This document shows, one piece after another, positions 25,034 through 32,017 of a DNA stretch of 34,242 bases; within the stretch, counting starts at the first letter, position 1; each line of letters opens with the position of its first letter. The DNA lies in the NCBI GenBank assembly GCA_017513795.1, contig JAFXEJ010000075.1, forward strand, positions 1-34,242, in the 5' to 3' direction. Origin of the DNA: Ruminococcus sp. Its GTDB lineage: Bacteria > Bacillota > Clostridia > Oscillospirales > Ruminococcaceae. The position numbers and the translations under genes are program-made. The notes under the pieces were generated by a model. The model saw only the letters and a program-made list of their open reading frames with translations, did no database searches and was not told where the DNA came from.

Positions 25034-26524
25034 ATGAATAATAATTTTAAAATGCCGGTTATTTTAATCGGCAATTCTTTTAAATACGAAATCGAAGCAA
25101 CTCTTAAACTTTTTTTCCACGAAAACAGATTTGCTTTTTCAGATGATATAAACGAAGCTGCCGGTGATAATTACGTTATTGCTTCTGTAAAAAATGACAG
25201 CGTGATTTCGGCGCAGATTATGCTCAACGGCGAGCTTTCTTCGCTTGAAGCTACACTTGATATCCCCGTAAGTGATGACAAGGATACAGCTGAACATGAA
25301 CTTTGCAGACTGATCTACCGCATTCTCTCGGAGCGTACCGGAATCCGCCCACCTTGGGGACTTATGACCGGTATACGTCCTGTAAAAAAATTCGTTGAAC
25401 TTATCCGTCAGGATATGTCCCGTGAGCAGATATATGACAAACTGTCACAGAAATACGAAATAACTCCCGAAAAGCTTGATATCGGCTATATCACCGCAGA
25501 AAATCAGCTTCCTATTCTTGACAGAATAAACAGCAGAGCTGTAAGTCTATATGTATCTATCCCCTTCTGCCCGACAAGATGCAGCTACTGCTCTTTTGTT
25601 TCGCACTCTATGGATTCCGCTGTAAAGCTTATGCCCGATTATGTCAGAATGCTTTGCAGAGAGCTTGAAATCACAGCGCAGATAGTCAAAGAGACTAACA
25701 CTGAAATTGATACCGTATACTTCGGCGGAGGAACTCCTACTTCAATTTCTGCCGAAGATCTCAGAACTATCATGGAATGCGTCGCTGAAAATTTTGACCT
25801 TGCAAAAATCCGTGAATACAGCGTTGAAGCAGGACGTCCTGATACGATAACAGAAGAAAAACTCCGTGTGATAAAGGAACTCGGCGCACAGAGAATTTCT
25901 GTAAATCCGCAGACTCTCAATGATGATGTTCTCCGTGTGATAGGCAGAAATCACTCCGGTGAGGACGCTATAAGAGCCTTTGAGCTTGCAAGAAAAATCG
26001 GTTTCACCAATATCAATACAGATCTTATAGCCGGACTTCCGACGGAAACTCCTGAAAGTTTCAGAAATACCCTCGACAGAATCACAGAGCTTGATCCGGA
26101 AAGCATTACCGTCCACACTCTGACTATAAAGCGTGCCGCAAATCTATTTGAAAAAGCCGGCGAAAACAATAACAATCCGGCTGCGGAAATGGTCAGCTAC
26201 AGCATAGACAAGCTTCTTGCAAACGGCTATCTGCCATACTATATGTACAGACAGAAGAATACCGTCGATAACCTCGAAAATATAGGTTACTCCAAAAAAG
26301 GTTTCGAAAGCTTCTACAATATCTTCATTATGGACGAAACTCAAACTATTCTCGGAGTCGGCTGTGCAGCTTCGACAAAGCTTGTATATCCGGACGGAAA
26401 AATATCGAGAATCCACAACTATAAATTCCCATATGAGTACATCAGACAATTCGATACTCTCATGGAAAAAAAGAAGGAGGCAGCTGAATGCTTGAAAAAA
26501 ATCAGCTCTTTACCGCTCAGATAG
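25034..26524 (+). CDS. hemZ: HemZ-like radical SAM protein (coproporphyrinogen III dehydrogenase family)
   Basis: 496 residues, normal for HemZ. The N-terminal ~165 residues are specific to HemZ (RTGIRPPWGLMTGIRPVKK). The radical SAM core starts with SIPFCPTRCSYCSF, the CxxxCxxC cluster motif, then VYFGGGTPTS, EAGRPDT and QTLNDDVLRVIGRNH. The C-terminal part has YMYRQKNTVDNLENIGYSK, also typical. Annotated as an oxygen-independent coproporphyrinogen oxidase, but true activity of HemZ-type proteins is unsettled and no other haem genes are nearby. Overlaps rlmD by 37 bases. Confidence 0.9.
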   Translation: MNNNFKMPVILIGNSFKYEIEATLKLFFHENRFAFSDDINEAAGDNYVIASVKNDSVISAQIMLNGELSSLEATLDIPVSDDKDTAEHELCRLIYRILSERTGIRPPWGLMTGIRPVKKFVELIRQDMSREQIYDKLSQKYEITPEKLDIGYITAENQLPILDRINSRAVSLYVSIPFCPTRCSYCSFVSHSMDSAVKLMPDYVRMLCRELEITAQIVKETNTEIDTVYFGGGTPTSISAEDLRTIMECVAENFDLAKIREYSVEAGRPDTITEEKLRVIKELGAQRISVNPQTLNDDVLRVIGRNHSGEDAIRAFELARKIGFTNINTDLIAGLPTETPESFRNTLDRITELDPESITVHTLTIKRAANLFEKAGENNNNPAAEMVSYSIDKLLANGYLPYYMYRQKNTVDNLENIGYSKKGFESFYNIFIMDETQTILGVGCAASTKLVYPDGKISRIHNYKFPYEYIRQFDTLMEKKKEAAECLKKISSLPLR

Positions 26525-27846
26525 AAGATATAACAAGCGAAGGAAGCGGTGTTTGCAGAATCGACGGATTTACAGTTTTTGTTCCCGATACAGCAATCGG
26601 AGATGTTGTCAGCATAAAAATAGTGAAAGTTCTTAAAAGCTATGCATACGGCATTATTGATAAGCTCATCACTCCGTCTGAGGACCGCATTGAAAACGAC
26701 TGTCTATACTACAAAAAGTGCGGAGGCTGCGTTTTCCGCCACATTTCCTATGAAGCTGAATGCAGAACAAAAGATAGTATCGTAAGAAATGCTTTTAAAC
26801 GTATCGGCGGTATCGAACTGGAGTTTGAAAGTTTCATTTCCGCTGAGGAAACCTCCTGCTACAGAAACAAGGCTCAGTATCCAGTCGCAATGAGCGAAGG
26901 AAAAGCTGTCTGCGGATTCTTTGCTCCAAGAAGTCACCGCATAGTTTCTCTCACCGACTGCGCTTTACAGCCTACTCAATTCAGGGATATCCTTGAAACA
27001 GTCCTTGATTACATCAACGATAAGAGAATTTCCGCTTACAATGAGGCTTCTCATACCGGTATTGTCCGCCACATCTACATAAGAAAAGGCGCTCATTCCG
27101 GCGAAATCATGCTCTGCATCGTTGTACGAAAGGATATTTCACGCCAGCTTTCCGGTCTTTGCAGAACCGCCGCTGAAAAATTCCCCGATATTAAAAGTAT
27201 CGTGATGAATATTAATCCCGACAAGACAAATGTTATACTTGGCAAAAAATGCGTTACGCTTTACGGAAACGATACCATTTCTGACATAATGTGCGGAAAT
27301 ACAGTAGAAATATCGCCGCTTTCCTTCTATCAGGTAAATACGATTCAGGCTGAACGTCTTTACGCTAAGGCTCTGGAATATGCTTCTCCCGGAAAGGATG
27401 ATATTATCGCTGATCTCTACTGCGGTGCCGGTACTATCGGTCTTTCTATGGCAAAAAGCGCCGGAAAGATAATCGGTATCGAAATCGTTCCTCAGGCAGT
27501 AGAAAACGCACGGAAGAATTCCCGTATAAACGACATCAGCAATACCGAATTTTACTGCGGAGACGCCGGAGCAGTTTTTGAAGATCTCCGAAAAAATGGC
27601 TGTTCCCCTGATATAATCGTGATTGACCCCCCACGCAAAGGCTGCTCTGAGGACACTATTAAAGCTATCGCAAAGGCATCGCCTGAAAAAATCGTTATGA
27701 TCTCATGCAATCCCGCAACTGCCGCAAGAGATGCAAAAATGCTCGCAGATTATGGTTATACCGCTGTTAAAGCTGCCGGTGCCGATCTTTTCCCAAGAAC
27801 GAAGCACGTTGAGTGCGTAGTTTTGATGTCAAAAAATAAGGCATAA
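26488..27846 (+). CDS. rlmD: 23S rRNA (uracil-5-)-methyltransferase RlmD/RumA type
   Basis: 452 residues; AAGGAGG lies seven bases before ATG 26488, inside the end of hemZ. N-terminal TRAM domain (~1-62), then an Fe-S cluster region with CLYYKKCGGC and further Cys (DCALQPTQF). SAM-dependent methyltransferase domain: DLYCGAGTIGLSMA (SAM loop), IDPPRKGC and SCNPATAARD with the catalytic Cys. It methylates C5 of a 23S rRNA uridine. Clostridia often carry two or three RumA-like paralogues (RlmCD), so the exact uridine is not certain. Last gene of the housekeeping run. Confidence 0.92.
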   Translation: MLEKNQLFTAQIEDITSEGSGVCRIDGFTVFVPDTAIGDVVSIKIVKVLKSYAYGIIDKLITPSEDRIENDCLYYKKCGGCVFRHISYEAECRTKDSIVRNAFKRIGGIELEFESFISAEETSCYRNKAQYPVAMSEGKAVCGFFAPRSHRIVSLTDCALQPTQFRDILETVLDYINDKRISAYNEASHTGIVRHIYIRKGAHSGEIMLCIVVRKDISRQLSGLCRTAAEKFPDIKSIVMNINPDKTNVILGKKCVTLYGNDTISDIMCGNTVEISPLSFYQVNTIQAERLYAKALEYASPGKDDIIADLYCGAGTIGLSMAKSAGKIIGIEIVPQAVENARKNSRINDISNTEFYCGDAGAVFEDLRKNGCSPDIIVIDPPRKGCSEDTIKAIAKASPEKIVMISCNPATAARDAKMLADYGYTAVKAAGADLFPRTKHVECVVLMSKNKA

Positions 27847-27890
27847 ATCCCCCCCGAATTATCGGCATTTATTGCCTGTTGTACTAAATA

Positions 27891-28029
27891 ACAGTGTCAA
27901 CCCTCACCCCATTTTTACTGTATTTGGAAAAACATCTACGCAGTAAAAACGCCTGACAACCAATCTGCACAGTGAGATGTATGTGCGGTTTGGATAACAG
28001 AGAGGTTGGTACACTGTCATTTGGTTGTC
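27891..28029 (+). other. Strongly structured non-coding segment upstream of the HNH gene
   Basis: Three complementary pairs are visible. ACAGTGT-CAACCCTC (27891-27905) faces GAGGTTG-GT-ACACTGT (28003-28017), giving about 14 bp with small bulges. Inside it, TTTTTACTG (27912-27920) pairs perfectly with CAGTAAAAA (27941-27949). A third pair, GACAACCAA (27955-27963) with TTGGTTGTC (28021-28029), crosses the outer stem, so it would be a pseudoknot or an alternative fold. It could be a small RNA, a leader switch, or the end of an inserted element. No known RNA family is recognised. Confidence 0.5.
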
Positions 28030-28087
28030 GTTCGTTAAGGTGTACAAAGTGGAAGTAAATCTATTGACGAGTAAAGGAGATGAAATT

Positions 28088-28932
28088 ATGATTTGTGCTT
28101 ATTGTGGTAAAGAGGCGAAAGGAACAAAAGAACACATCATTTCATGTGGCATTCTTGATCTTTTTCCTGAATGCTTTGTAACAATAGATAGTGAAAGAAT
28201 AAAAGTACATCAAGGAGATCCAATTGTCAAGGATGTATGCGCTGATTGCAATAATAATCGAATTTCATATATAGATTCATATGCCAAGGCATTTATAGAG
28301 AAGTATTTCCTAAAGAAGTATTTAAAAGACGATGAATTGAATATTGAATACGATTATACAATGATTCAGAAAATGTGCTTAAAATACGCATTTAATGATC
28401 TGCGCTCACGAAAAAAAGATATTTCGTTTTTCAATGATACCATAATTAACTTTCTTTTAAATCAAACTGAAACAGAAGCATTAAGAAATGTTACAATACT
28501 GGCTGGCCTTGCTGTAAATACTTCCCCTGTTCCTGATTCTTTTTTGGGAAACTTGAAATTAAGATGGAGCCTGAAATTTTTAACAAATATGTACTGTCAT
28601 ATATTTTTAGATTTAACAGCCTACAATTATTATTGATTTGTTGGGATGAAAGTATTTCTGATGATGAACTATTCCAGAATAAAATTGTTTTAGAACGCCA
28701 ATACCCATATAAAATTTTGGATATGACAGGAGTTTCTGTTATCACAAGATGTACCAGCGAAGCAACATATCACCAAGAGCAAGTAATAGATGTAATATGG
28801 GGACAGAGAATTTTCGATAAAATCAGCTTTTTGAGGGGCACATTTACTGATGACCGTCAGAGAATATTGTCTTTAATTGAAAATGAATGGCTTAAAGAAG
28901 AAAAAGCATTATCAGAAAAGCACCCGCGTTAA
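28088..28932 (+). CDS. HNH_5-like endonuclease domain protein, split by a -1 frameshift
   Basis: AAAGGAG lies upstream of ATG 28088. Frame one (28088-28636) begins MICAYCGKEAKGTKEHIIS and has VCADCNNNRISYID at ~50: the CxxC-EHI-CxxCNN pattern of HNH_5 zinc-bound nucleases. It then reads nonsense and stops. The -1 frame from 28546 to 28932 continues GKLEIKMEPEIFNKYV... to KHPR with normal composition, giving about 281 residues in total. The switch lies at T TTT TTG (28540-28546), which is in the zero frame, so programmed slippage or loss of one T from a homopolymer both explain it. The C-terminal half is not recognised. The gene is clearly more AT-rich than its neighbours, suggesting transfer. 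HNH_5 proteins are common in defence islands; the role here is unknown. Confidence 0.65.
28540..28546 (+). other. T TTT TTG slippery heptamer in the HNH gene
   Basis: Zero-frame codons are TCT TTT TTG; slipping back one base gives TTT TTT, then GGG AAA CTT, which enters the long downstream frame. It fits the X XXY YYZ rule of -1 frameshift sites. A missing T in the run would look the same. Confidence 0.45.
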
Positions 28933-28957
28933 TAGATAATCTTTATAAAGCCAAATA

Positions 28958-28988
28958 CCCCGCACCACTGAATACCAGTGATGCGGGG
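28958..28988 (+). terminator. Terminator-like hairpin after the HNH gene (copy 1 of 3)
   Basis: CCCCGCACCACTG pairs with CAGTGATGCGGGG (13 bp, one mismatch) around AATAC. There is no strong T tract. Nearly the same sequence recurs at 33489-33522 and a diverged one at 31876-31913. Confidence 0.65.
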
Positions 28989-29036
28989 ATTGAATTGTGC
29001 TTCACCCCCAAAGCAGGGAATGGAGGAAATGACATT

Positions 29037-29204
29037 ATGGAAGAATATGGAATGAACAATAACAACAACAACTCAGACGGCCATGAAATGAAACAGCATT
29101 TTCAGCGTTTTTTCATGATCTCTATGATCTCGCTGAGATCGGTCACTTCACGGTCTTTTCTTCTCATAAGCCGAATATCCTCATATCATCGTCAACATTC
29201 GTAA
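29037..29204 (+). CDS. Short doubtful ORF beginning [12 protein letters not shown]
   Basis: 55 codons from ATG 29037 with GGAGG ten bases upstream. The start looks natural ([23 protein letters not shown]), but from about residue 23 it runs antisense through the PNPOx-like stub and the end of hcp. Probably the 5' fragment of a gene joined to unrelated DNA near 29100. Family not recognised. Confidence 0.3.
   Translation: MEEYGMNNNNNNSDGHEMKQHFQRFFMISMISLRSVTSRSFLLISRISSYHRQHS
29102..29167 (-). pseudogene. 21-codon N-terminal stub of a pyridoxamine 5'-phosphate oxidase-like gene
   Basis: On the minus strand ATG 29167 overlaps the hcp stop (ATGA) and encodes [21 protein letters not shown], then TGA. 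This closely matches how PNPOx/NimA-like flavoproteins of anaerobes begin ([13 protein letters not shown]), which then continue with a Cys-containing segment for over 100 residues. Here the homology stops at the presumed junction near 29105. It was presumably the third gene of the hcp operon. Confidence 0.65.
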
Positions 29205-30396
29205 TACCCGCAATGCCGAAACTGTCCACAAGAACCTTTGCCAGATTCGGAGACAGGAACGCTGGCAGAGTCGGTCCGAGGTGAATATTTTTCACTCCGA
29301 GATACAGCAGAGCAAGGAGTACGATGACTGCTTTCTGCTCATACCATGAGATGTTGTAAACGATAGGCAGATCATTCACATCATCAAGCCCGAATACCTT
29401 TTTCAGTTTCAGGGCGATCAGCGCCAAAGAATAAGAATCATTGCACTGTCCTGCATCAAGCACTCTGGGAATACCGCCGATGCCACCAAGATTAAGCTTG
29501 TTGTACTTGTACTTCGCACAACCTGCGGTGAGAATGACCGTATCCTTCGGCAGTTTCTCTGCGAAATGCGGATACTTTTTGAAGAACGGATAATAATGCG
29601 CAGGTAGCATTTCCGAGTGCGTATAAACATCAACTCCCGTATCCTTTGTCTGCTCAAGGAGCATTTCAAGGTCTTTCAGATCGTGACCTGAGATCAGTAT
29701 TGCAGGATTTTTGCGGACACCGATATCAACTGTCGTGATCTCAGGATTGCCGTATGCTGTAGTATTTGCAGCATCAAGGTCAGCCATACCCTGAACGCCG
29801 TACTTGCCGACTTCCAGCGTGAGATCCACAAGGTCATCGACCGACAGTCTGTCATCAAGTGTTTTAGCAAGAGCCGACTGTAAGAAAGCATCAAGCTCCT
29901 CATCATCATTCAGCAGAGCGTTTGCGTGTTTTGTATATGCCGCAAGTCCTTTCAGACCGTAGGTTATCAGCTCACGCAGAGAGCGTATATCCTCATTCTC
30001 TGTTGCAAGTACGCCGACAGTCTTTGCTTTCTCGGTATAGTCCGAACCGTTCCAAAGAGCTGCTTCGGGGAGTGATTCTTTATTCTGCACCTGTCCGAGC
30101 AATTCTTCTTTGACTGCAAGTGTTTCAGTAACCTTAGCGGTAATGCTGTCGAGATCGAAATTTGCATTGGTGATCGTGATAAACAGGTTCACGCTGATAA
30201 GATGATTGACAGCCTTATCGACTGCCTGTCCCTCTGCACGGAGCTGAGTTGTCAACGCAGACAGCCCCTTTGTAACGTACACAAGCAAGTCCTGCATTGC
30301 TGCGACTTTAGGCTGTTTACCGCAGACACCGCAAGCGGTACAACCCTTACAGCCTGCTGTTTCCTGACACTGATAGCAAAACATTTTCTGTTCCAT
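29164..30396 (-). CDS. hcp: Hybrid cluster protein (Hcp) with an apparent in-frame internal deletion
   Basis: 410 residues; typical Hcp has roughly 520-560. GGAGG precedes ATG 30396. The N-terminal cluster motif is intact ([15 protein letters not shown]...CGVCGK). Hybrid-cluster ligands found: His in ISGHDLKDL, Glu in HSEMLPA, Cys in [10 protein letters not shown], Cys in DAGQCNDS and Glu in WYEQKA. Between [10 protein letters not shown] and AEKLPKDTV the family normally has about 130 more residues with two further cluster cysteines (in TTNC and MAGCDGR); both are missing here. Hcp is an NO reductase/S-nitrosylase-related stress enzyme. With two hybrid-cluster Cys lost, normal activity is unlikely. 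Second gene after the ferredoxin-like partner. Confidence 0.9.
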   Translation of the reverse strand: MEQKMFCYQCQETAGCKGCTACGVCGKQPKVAAMQDLLVYVTKGLSALTTQLRAEGQAVDKAVNHLISVNLFITITNANFDLDSITAKVTETLAVKEELLGQVQNKESLPEAALWNGSDYTEKAKTVGVLATENEDIRSLRELITYGLKGLAAYTKHANALLNDDEELDAFLQSALAKTLDDRLSVDDLVDLTLEVGKYGVQGMADLDAANTTAYGNPEITTVDIGVRKNPAILISGHDLKDLEMLLEQTKDTGVDVYTHSEMLPAHYYPFFKKYPHFAEKLPKDTVILTAGCAKYKYNKLNLGGIGGIPRVLDAGQCNDSYSLALIALKLKKVFGLDDVNDLPIVYNISWYEQKAVIVLLALLYLGVKNIHLGPTLPAFLSPNLAKVLVDSFGIAGITNVDDDMRIFGL

Positions 30397-30410
30397 GATA
30401 AATACCTCCG

Positions 30411-31106
30411 TTATTTTCTTATCTCAACGATACTGCCGTCCGGCGAAATGACTGCAACTTCAAGCGGAATATCCTTACCGCTTGCTTCTATCGCACGTTT
30501 TATCGCATACTCCATACCTCCACAGCATGGTACGGTCATTCTTGTGAGAGTGATGCTCTTTATATCGTTATTACGGAATATCTCTGTCAGCTTTTCTGAG
30601 TAATCAACAGCATCGAGCTTCGGACAGCCGATGAGCGTAATCTTCCCACGGATAAAATCATGGTGGAAGTTCCCGTAGGCGTAAGCTGTGCAATCGGCAG
30701 CGATAAGCAGATCAGCACCCTTGAAATAAGGTGCATTTGTGGGCAGGAGCTTTATCTGTATCGGGAACTGTCGCAGACAGCCTGGAACACGAACATCGCT
30801 GTCATCTTCTTTTGGCGTAAAGCTCTGCAATGCAGAACCCGGACAAGTGAAACCGCTGCAAGCGGACTTTTTCTGCTTGTTTGCCTGTACCGCCTTTTCG
30901 TCATAAGCCGCCGCTTCACGCTCGGTGAAGTGGATAGCGTCCATAGGACAGGCAGGGAGACAGTCACCGAAGCCGTCGCAGAAATCGTCACGCATGAGCT
31001 TAGCCTTGTCGTTCACAATAGCGATCGCTCCCTCATGGCAAGCCTTAGCACACAGACCGCAGCCGTTGCATTTTTCTTCGTCTATTTCAATTATTTTCCG
31101 TATCAT
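30411..31106 (-). CDS. 4Fe-4S ferredoxin-like partner protein of Hcp
   Basis: 231 residues from ATG 31106 behind AAGGAGG; a longer frame to 31136 runs over the promoter. The N-terminus is a two-cluster ferredoxin domain: [14 protein letters not shown] (about 13-26) and [12 protein letters not shown] (about 43-54). The remaining ~150 residues carry scattered Cys ([44 protein letters not shown]), probably binding further metal. Such proteins sit beside hcp in many anaerobes and are presumed to be its electron donor. It is the first gene of the operon, 14 bases ahead of hcp. Confidence 0.88.
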   Translation of the reverse strand: MIRKIIEIDEEKCNGCGLCAKACHEGAIAIVNDKAKLMRDDFCDGFGDCLPACPMDAIHFTEREAAAYDEKAVQANKQKKSACSGFTCPGSALQSFTPKEDDSDVRVPGCLRQFPIQIKLLPTNAPYFKGADLLIAADCTAYAYGNFHHDFIRGKITLIGCPKLDAVDYSEKLTEIFRNNDIKSITLTRMTVPCCGGMEYAIKRAIEASGKDIPLEVAVISPDGSIVEIRK

Positions 31107-31118
31107 AGCAAAACCTCC

Positions 31119-31147
31119 TTGACTTTCTGTATCCATTATAGTATAAT
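31119..31147 (+). promoter_or_regulatory. Promoter of the Crp/Fnr regulator gene
   Basis: TTGACT (31119-31124), a 17-base spacer and TATAAT (31142-31147). Predicted start about 31154. It interleaves with the opposite hcp promoter. Confidence 0.8.
31135..31140 (-). promoter_or_regulatory. -10 box of the hcp operon promoter
   Basis: TATAAT on the minus strand (31140-31135) with no good -35 hexamer, as expected for an activator-dependent promoter. Predicted start about 31128, about 22 bases before the first gene. Confidence 0.65.
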
Positions 31148-31160
31148 CAGAGAAGAAAGT

Positions 31161-31178
31161 ATGTTGTAATTACAACAT
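31161..31178. promoter_or_regulatory. 18-bp perfect palindrome, likely Crp/Fnr (HcpR-type) operator
   Basis: ATGTTGTAATTACAACAT is a perfect palindrome between the divergent regulator and hcp genes. Its centre (31169.5) is 41.5 bases upstream of the predicted hcp start, the classical class II activator position, and 16.5 bases inside the regulator's own transcript, fitting autorepression. Confidence 0.75.
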
Positions 31179-31192
31179 TTCGGGAGAAAAAT

Positions 31193-31858
31193 ATGGATAT
31201 TTCAGTTTTGCATAATTCGATACTGTTCAAGGGCTTTGATGATACCGAAATATCTGATCTTCTGAAAGCCCTTAATGCAGCCGAAAAGAAATACAATAAA
31301 GGTGAGATGATATTTTCATCGGGAGAGATCACCGATAAGCTCTGCTTTGTCACGGCAGGCGGCGTTACTATTGAAAGCAATGATATGTGGGGAAACCGCA
31401 CGATACTCAACCTTGTAGGTAAGGGACAGTTCTTTGCAGAAAGCTATGCACTCCTGCCCGATGTGCCGATGCTTGTTGATGTATGTGCTGCCGAGGATTG
31501 CAGTATCGTGTTTCTGAGCATGAAGTCGCTCGCTAACCTCAACGATACGATAAGTTCAAGACTTCTTGCAAATCTTCTGACTATCACCACAAGAAAAAAT
31601 CTGCACCTGTCGAGCCGGAGCTTTCATACTGCCCCGAGACAGGTGCGTGGACGTATCATGGCGTATCTGAACACCATATCGGTTCAAAAGCATTCCCGTG
31701 AGTTTGATATCCCCTTTGACCGTCAACAGCTTGCAGACTACCTCAATGTGGAACGGTCTGTGCTTTCCAATGAACTTAGTAAAATGCAGAGAGACGGACT
31801 GATACGGTGCAGAAAGAATCATTTTGAGATCATAACTGTTACCTATCTTCCAGGATGA
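31193..31858 (+). CDS. Crp/Fnr family regulator, HcpR-like by context
   Basis: 221 residues; GGGAG sits upstream of ATG 31193. N-terminal cyclic-nucleotide-binding fold (~10-120: FSSGEITDKLCFVTAGGV...GQFFAESYALLP), a dimer helix, and a C-terminal winged helix with recognition region RQQLADYLNVERSVLSNELSKMQRDGLI (~178-205). There is no N-terminal FNR-type Cys cluster; two Cys occur in DVCAAEDC. Divergent from the hcp operon with a shared palindrome, it most likely senses nitrosative stress (as HcpR does through haem in other anaerobes) and activates hcp. The sensing mode is inferred. Confidence 0.88.
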   Translation: MDISVLHNSILFKGFDDTEISDLLKALNAAEKKYNKGEMIFSSGEITDKLCFVTAGGVTIESNDMWGNRTILNLVGKGQFFAESYALLPDVPMLVDVCAAEDCSIVFLSMKSLANLNDTISSRLLANLLTITTRKNLHLSSRSFHTAPRQVRGRIMAYLNTISVQKHSREFDIPFDRQQLADYLNVERSVLSNELSKMQRDGLIRCRKNHFEIITVTYLPG

Positions 31859-31875
31859 TTTCATCTACTAAAAAA

Positions 31876-31913
31876 AGCCCCGTATCACTAAATCAATCAC
31901 AGTGCTACGGGGT
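31876..31913 (+). terminator. Terminator hairpin after the regulator gene (copy 2 of 3)
   Basis: AGCCCCGTA pairs with TACGGGGTT, and CACT with AGTG, around a longer loop. Diverged relative of the hairpins at 28958 and 33489; all continue with TTGCTC or similar. Confidence 0.65.
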
Positions 31914-31953
31914 TGCTCATTTATGCCTCTATGCTTTTTCTCCCTCAAAACTC

Positions 31954-31982
31954 TTGATATACTGCAAAAAGTATGCTATAAT
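31954..31982 (+). promoter_or_regulatory. Promoter of the HipA-like gene
   Basis: TTGATA (31954-31959), a 17-base spacer and extended TGCTATAAT (-10 at 31977-31982). The spacer contains ATACT-N6-AGTAT (31959-31974), ending two bases before the -10, the same geometry as at the PBP promoter. Confidence 0.75.
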
Positions 31983-32017
31983 AATAAGGATTATAGAACA
32001 AGGAGGGCGGTCAGGTC

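Noticed and set aside
27891-28932. HEARO/IscB-type RNA-guided nuclease locus
   Set aside because: The protein is about 281 residues with an HNH_5-like N-terminus and no RuvC motifs or bridge helix; only the RNA-before-HNH order is similar.
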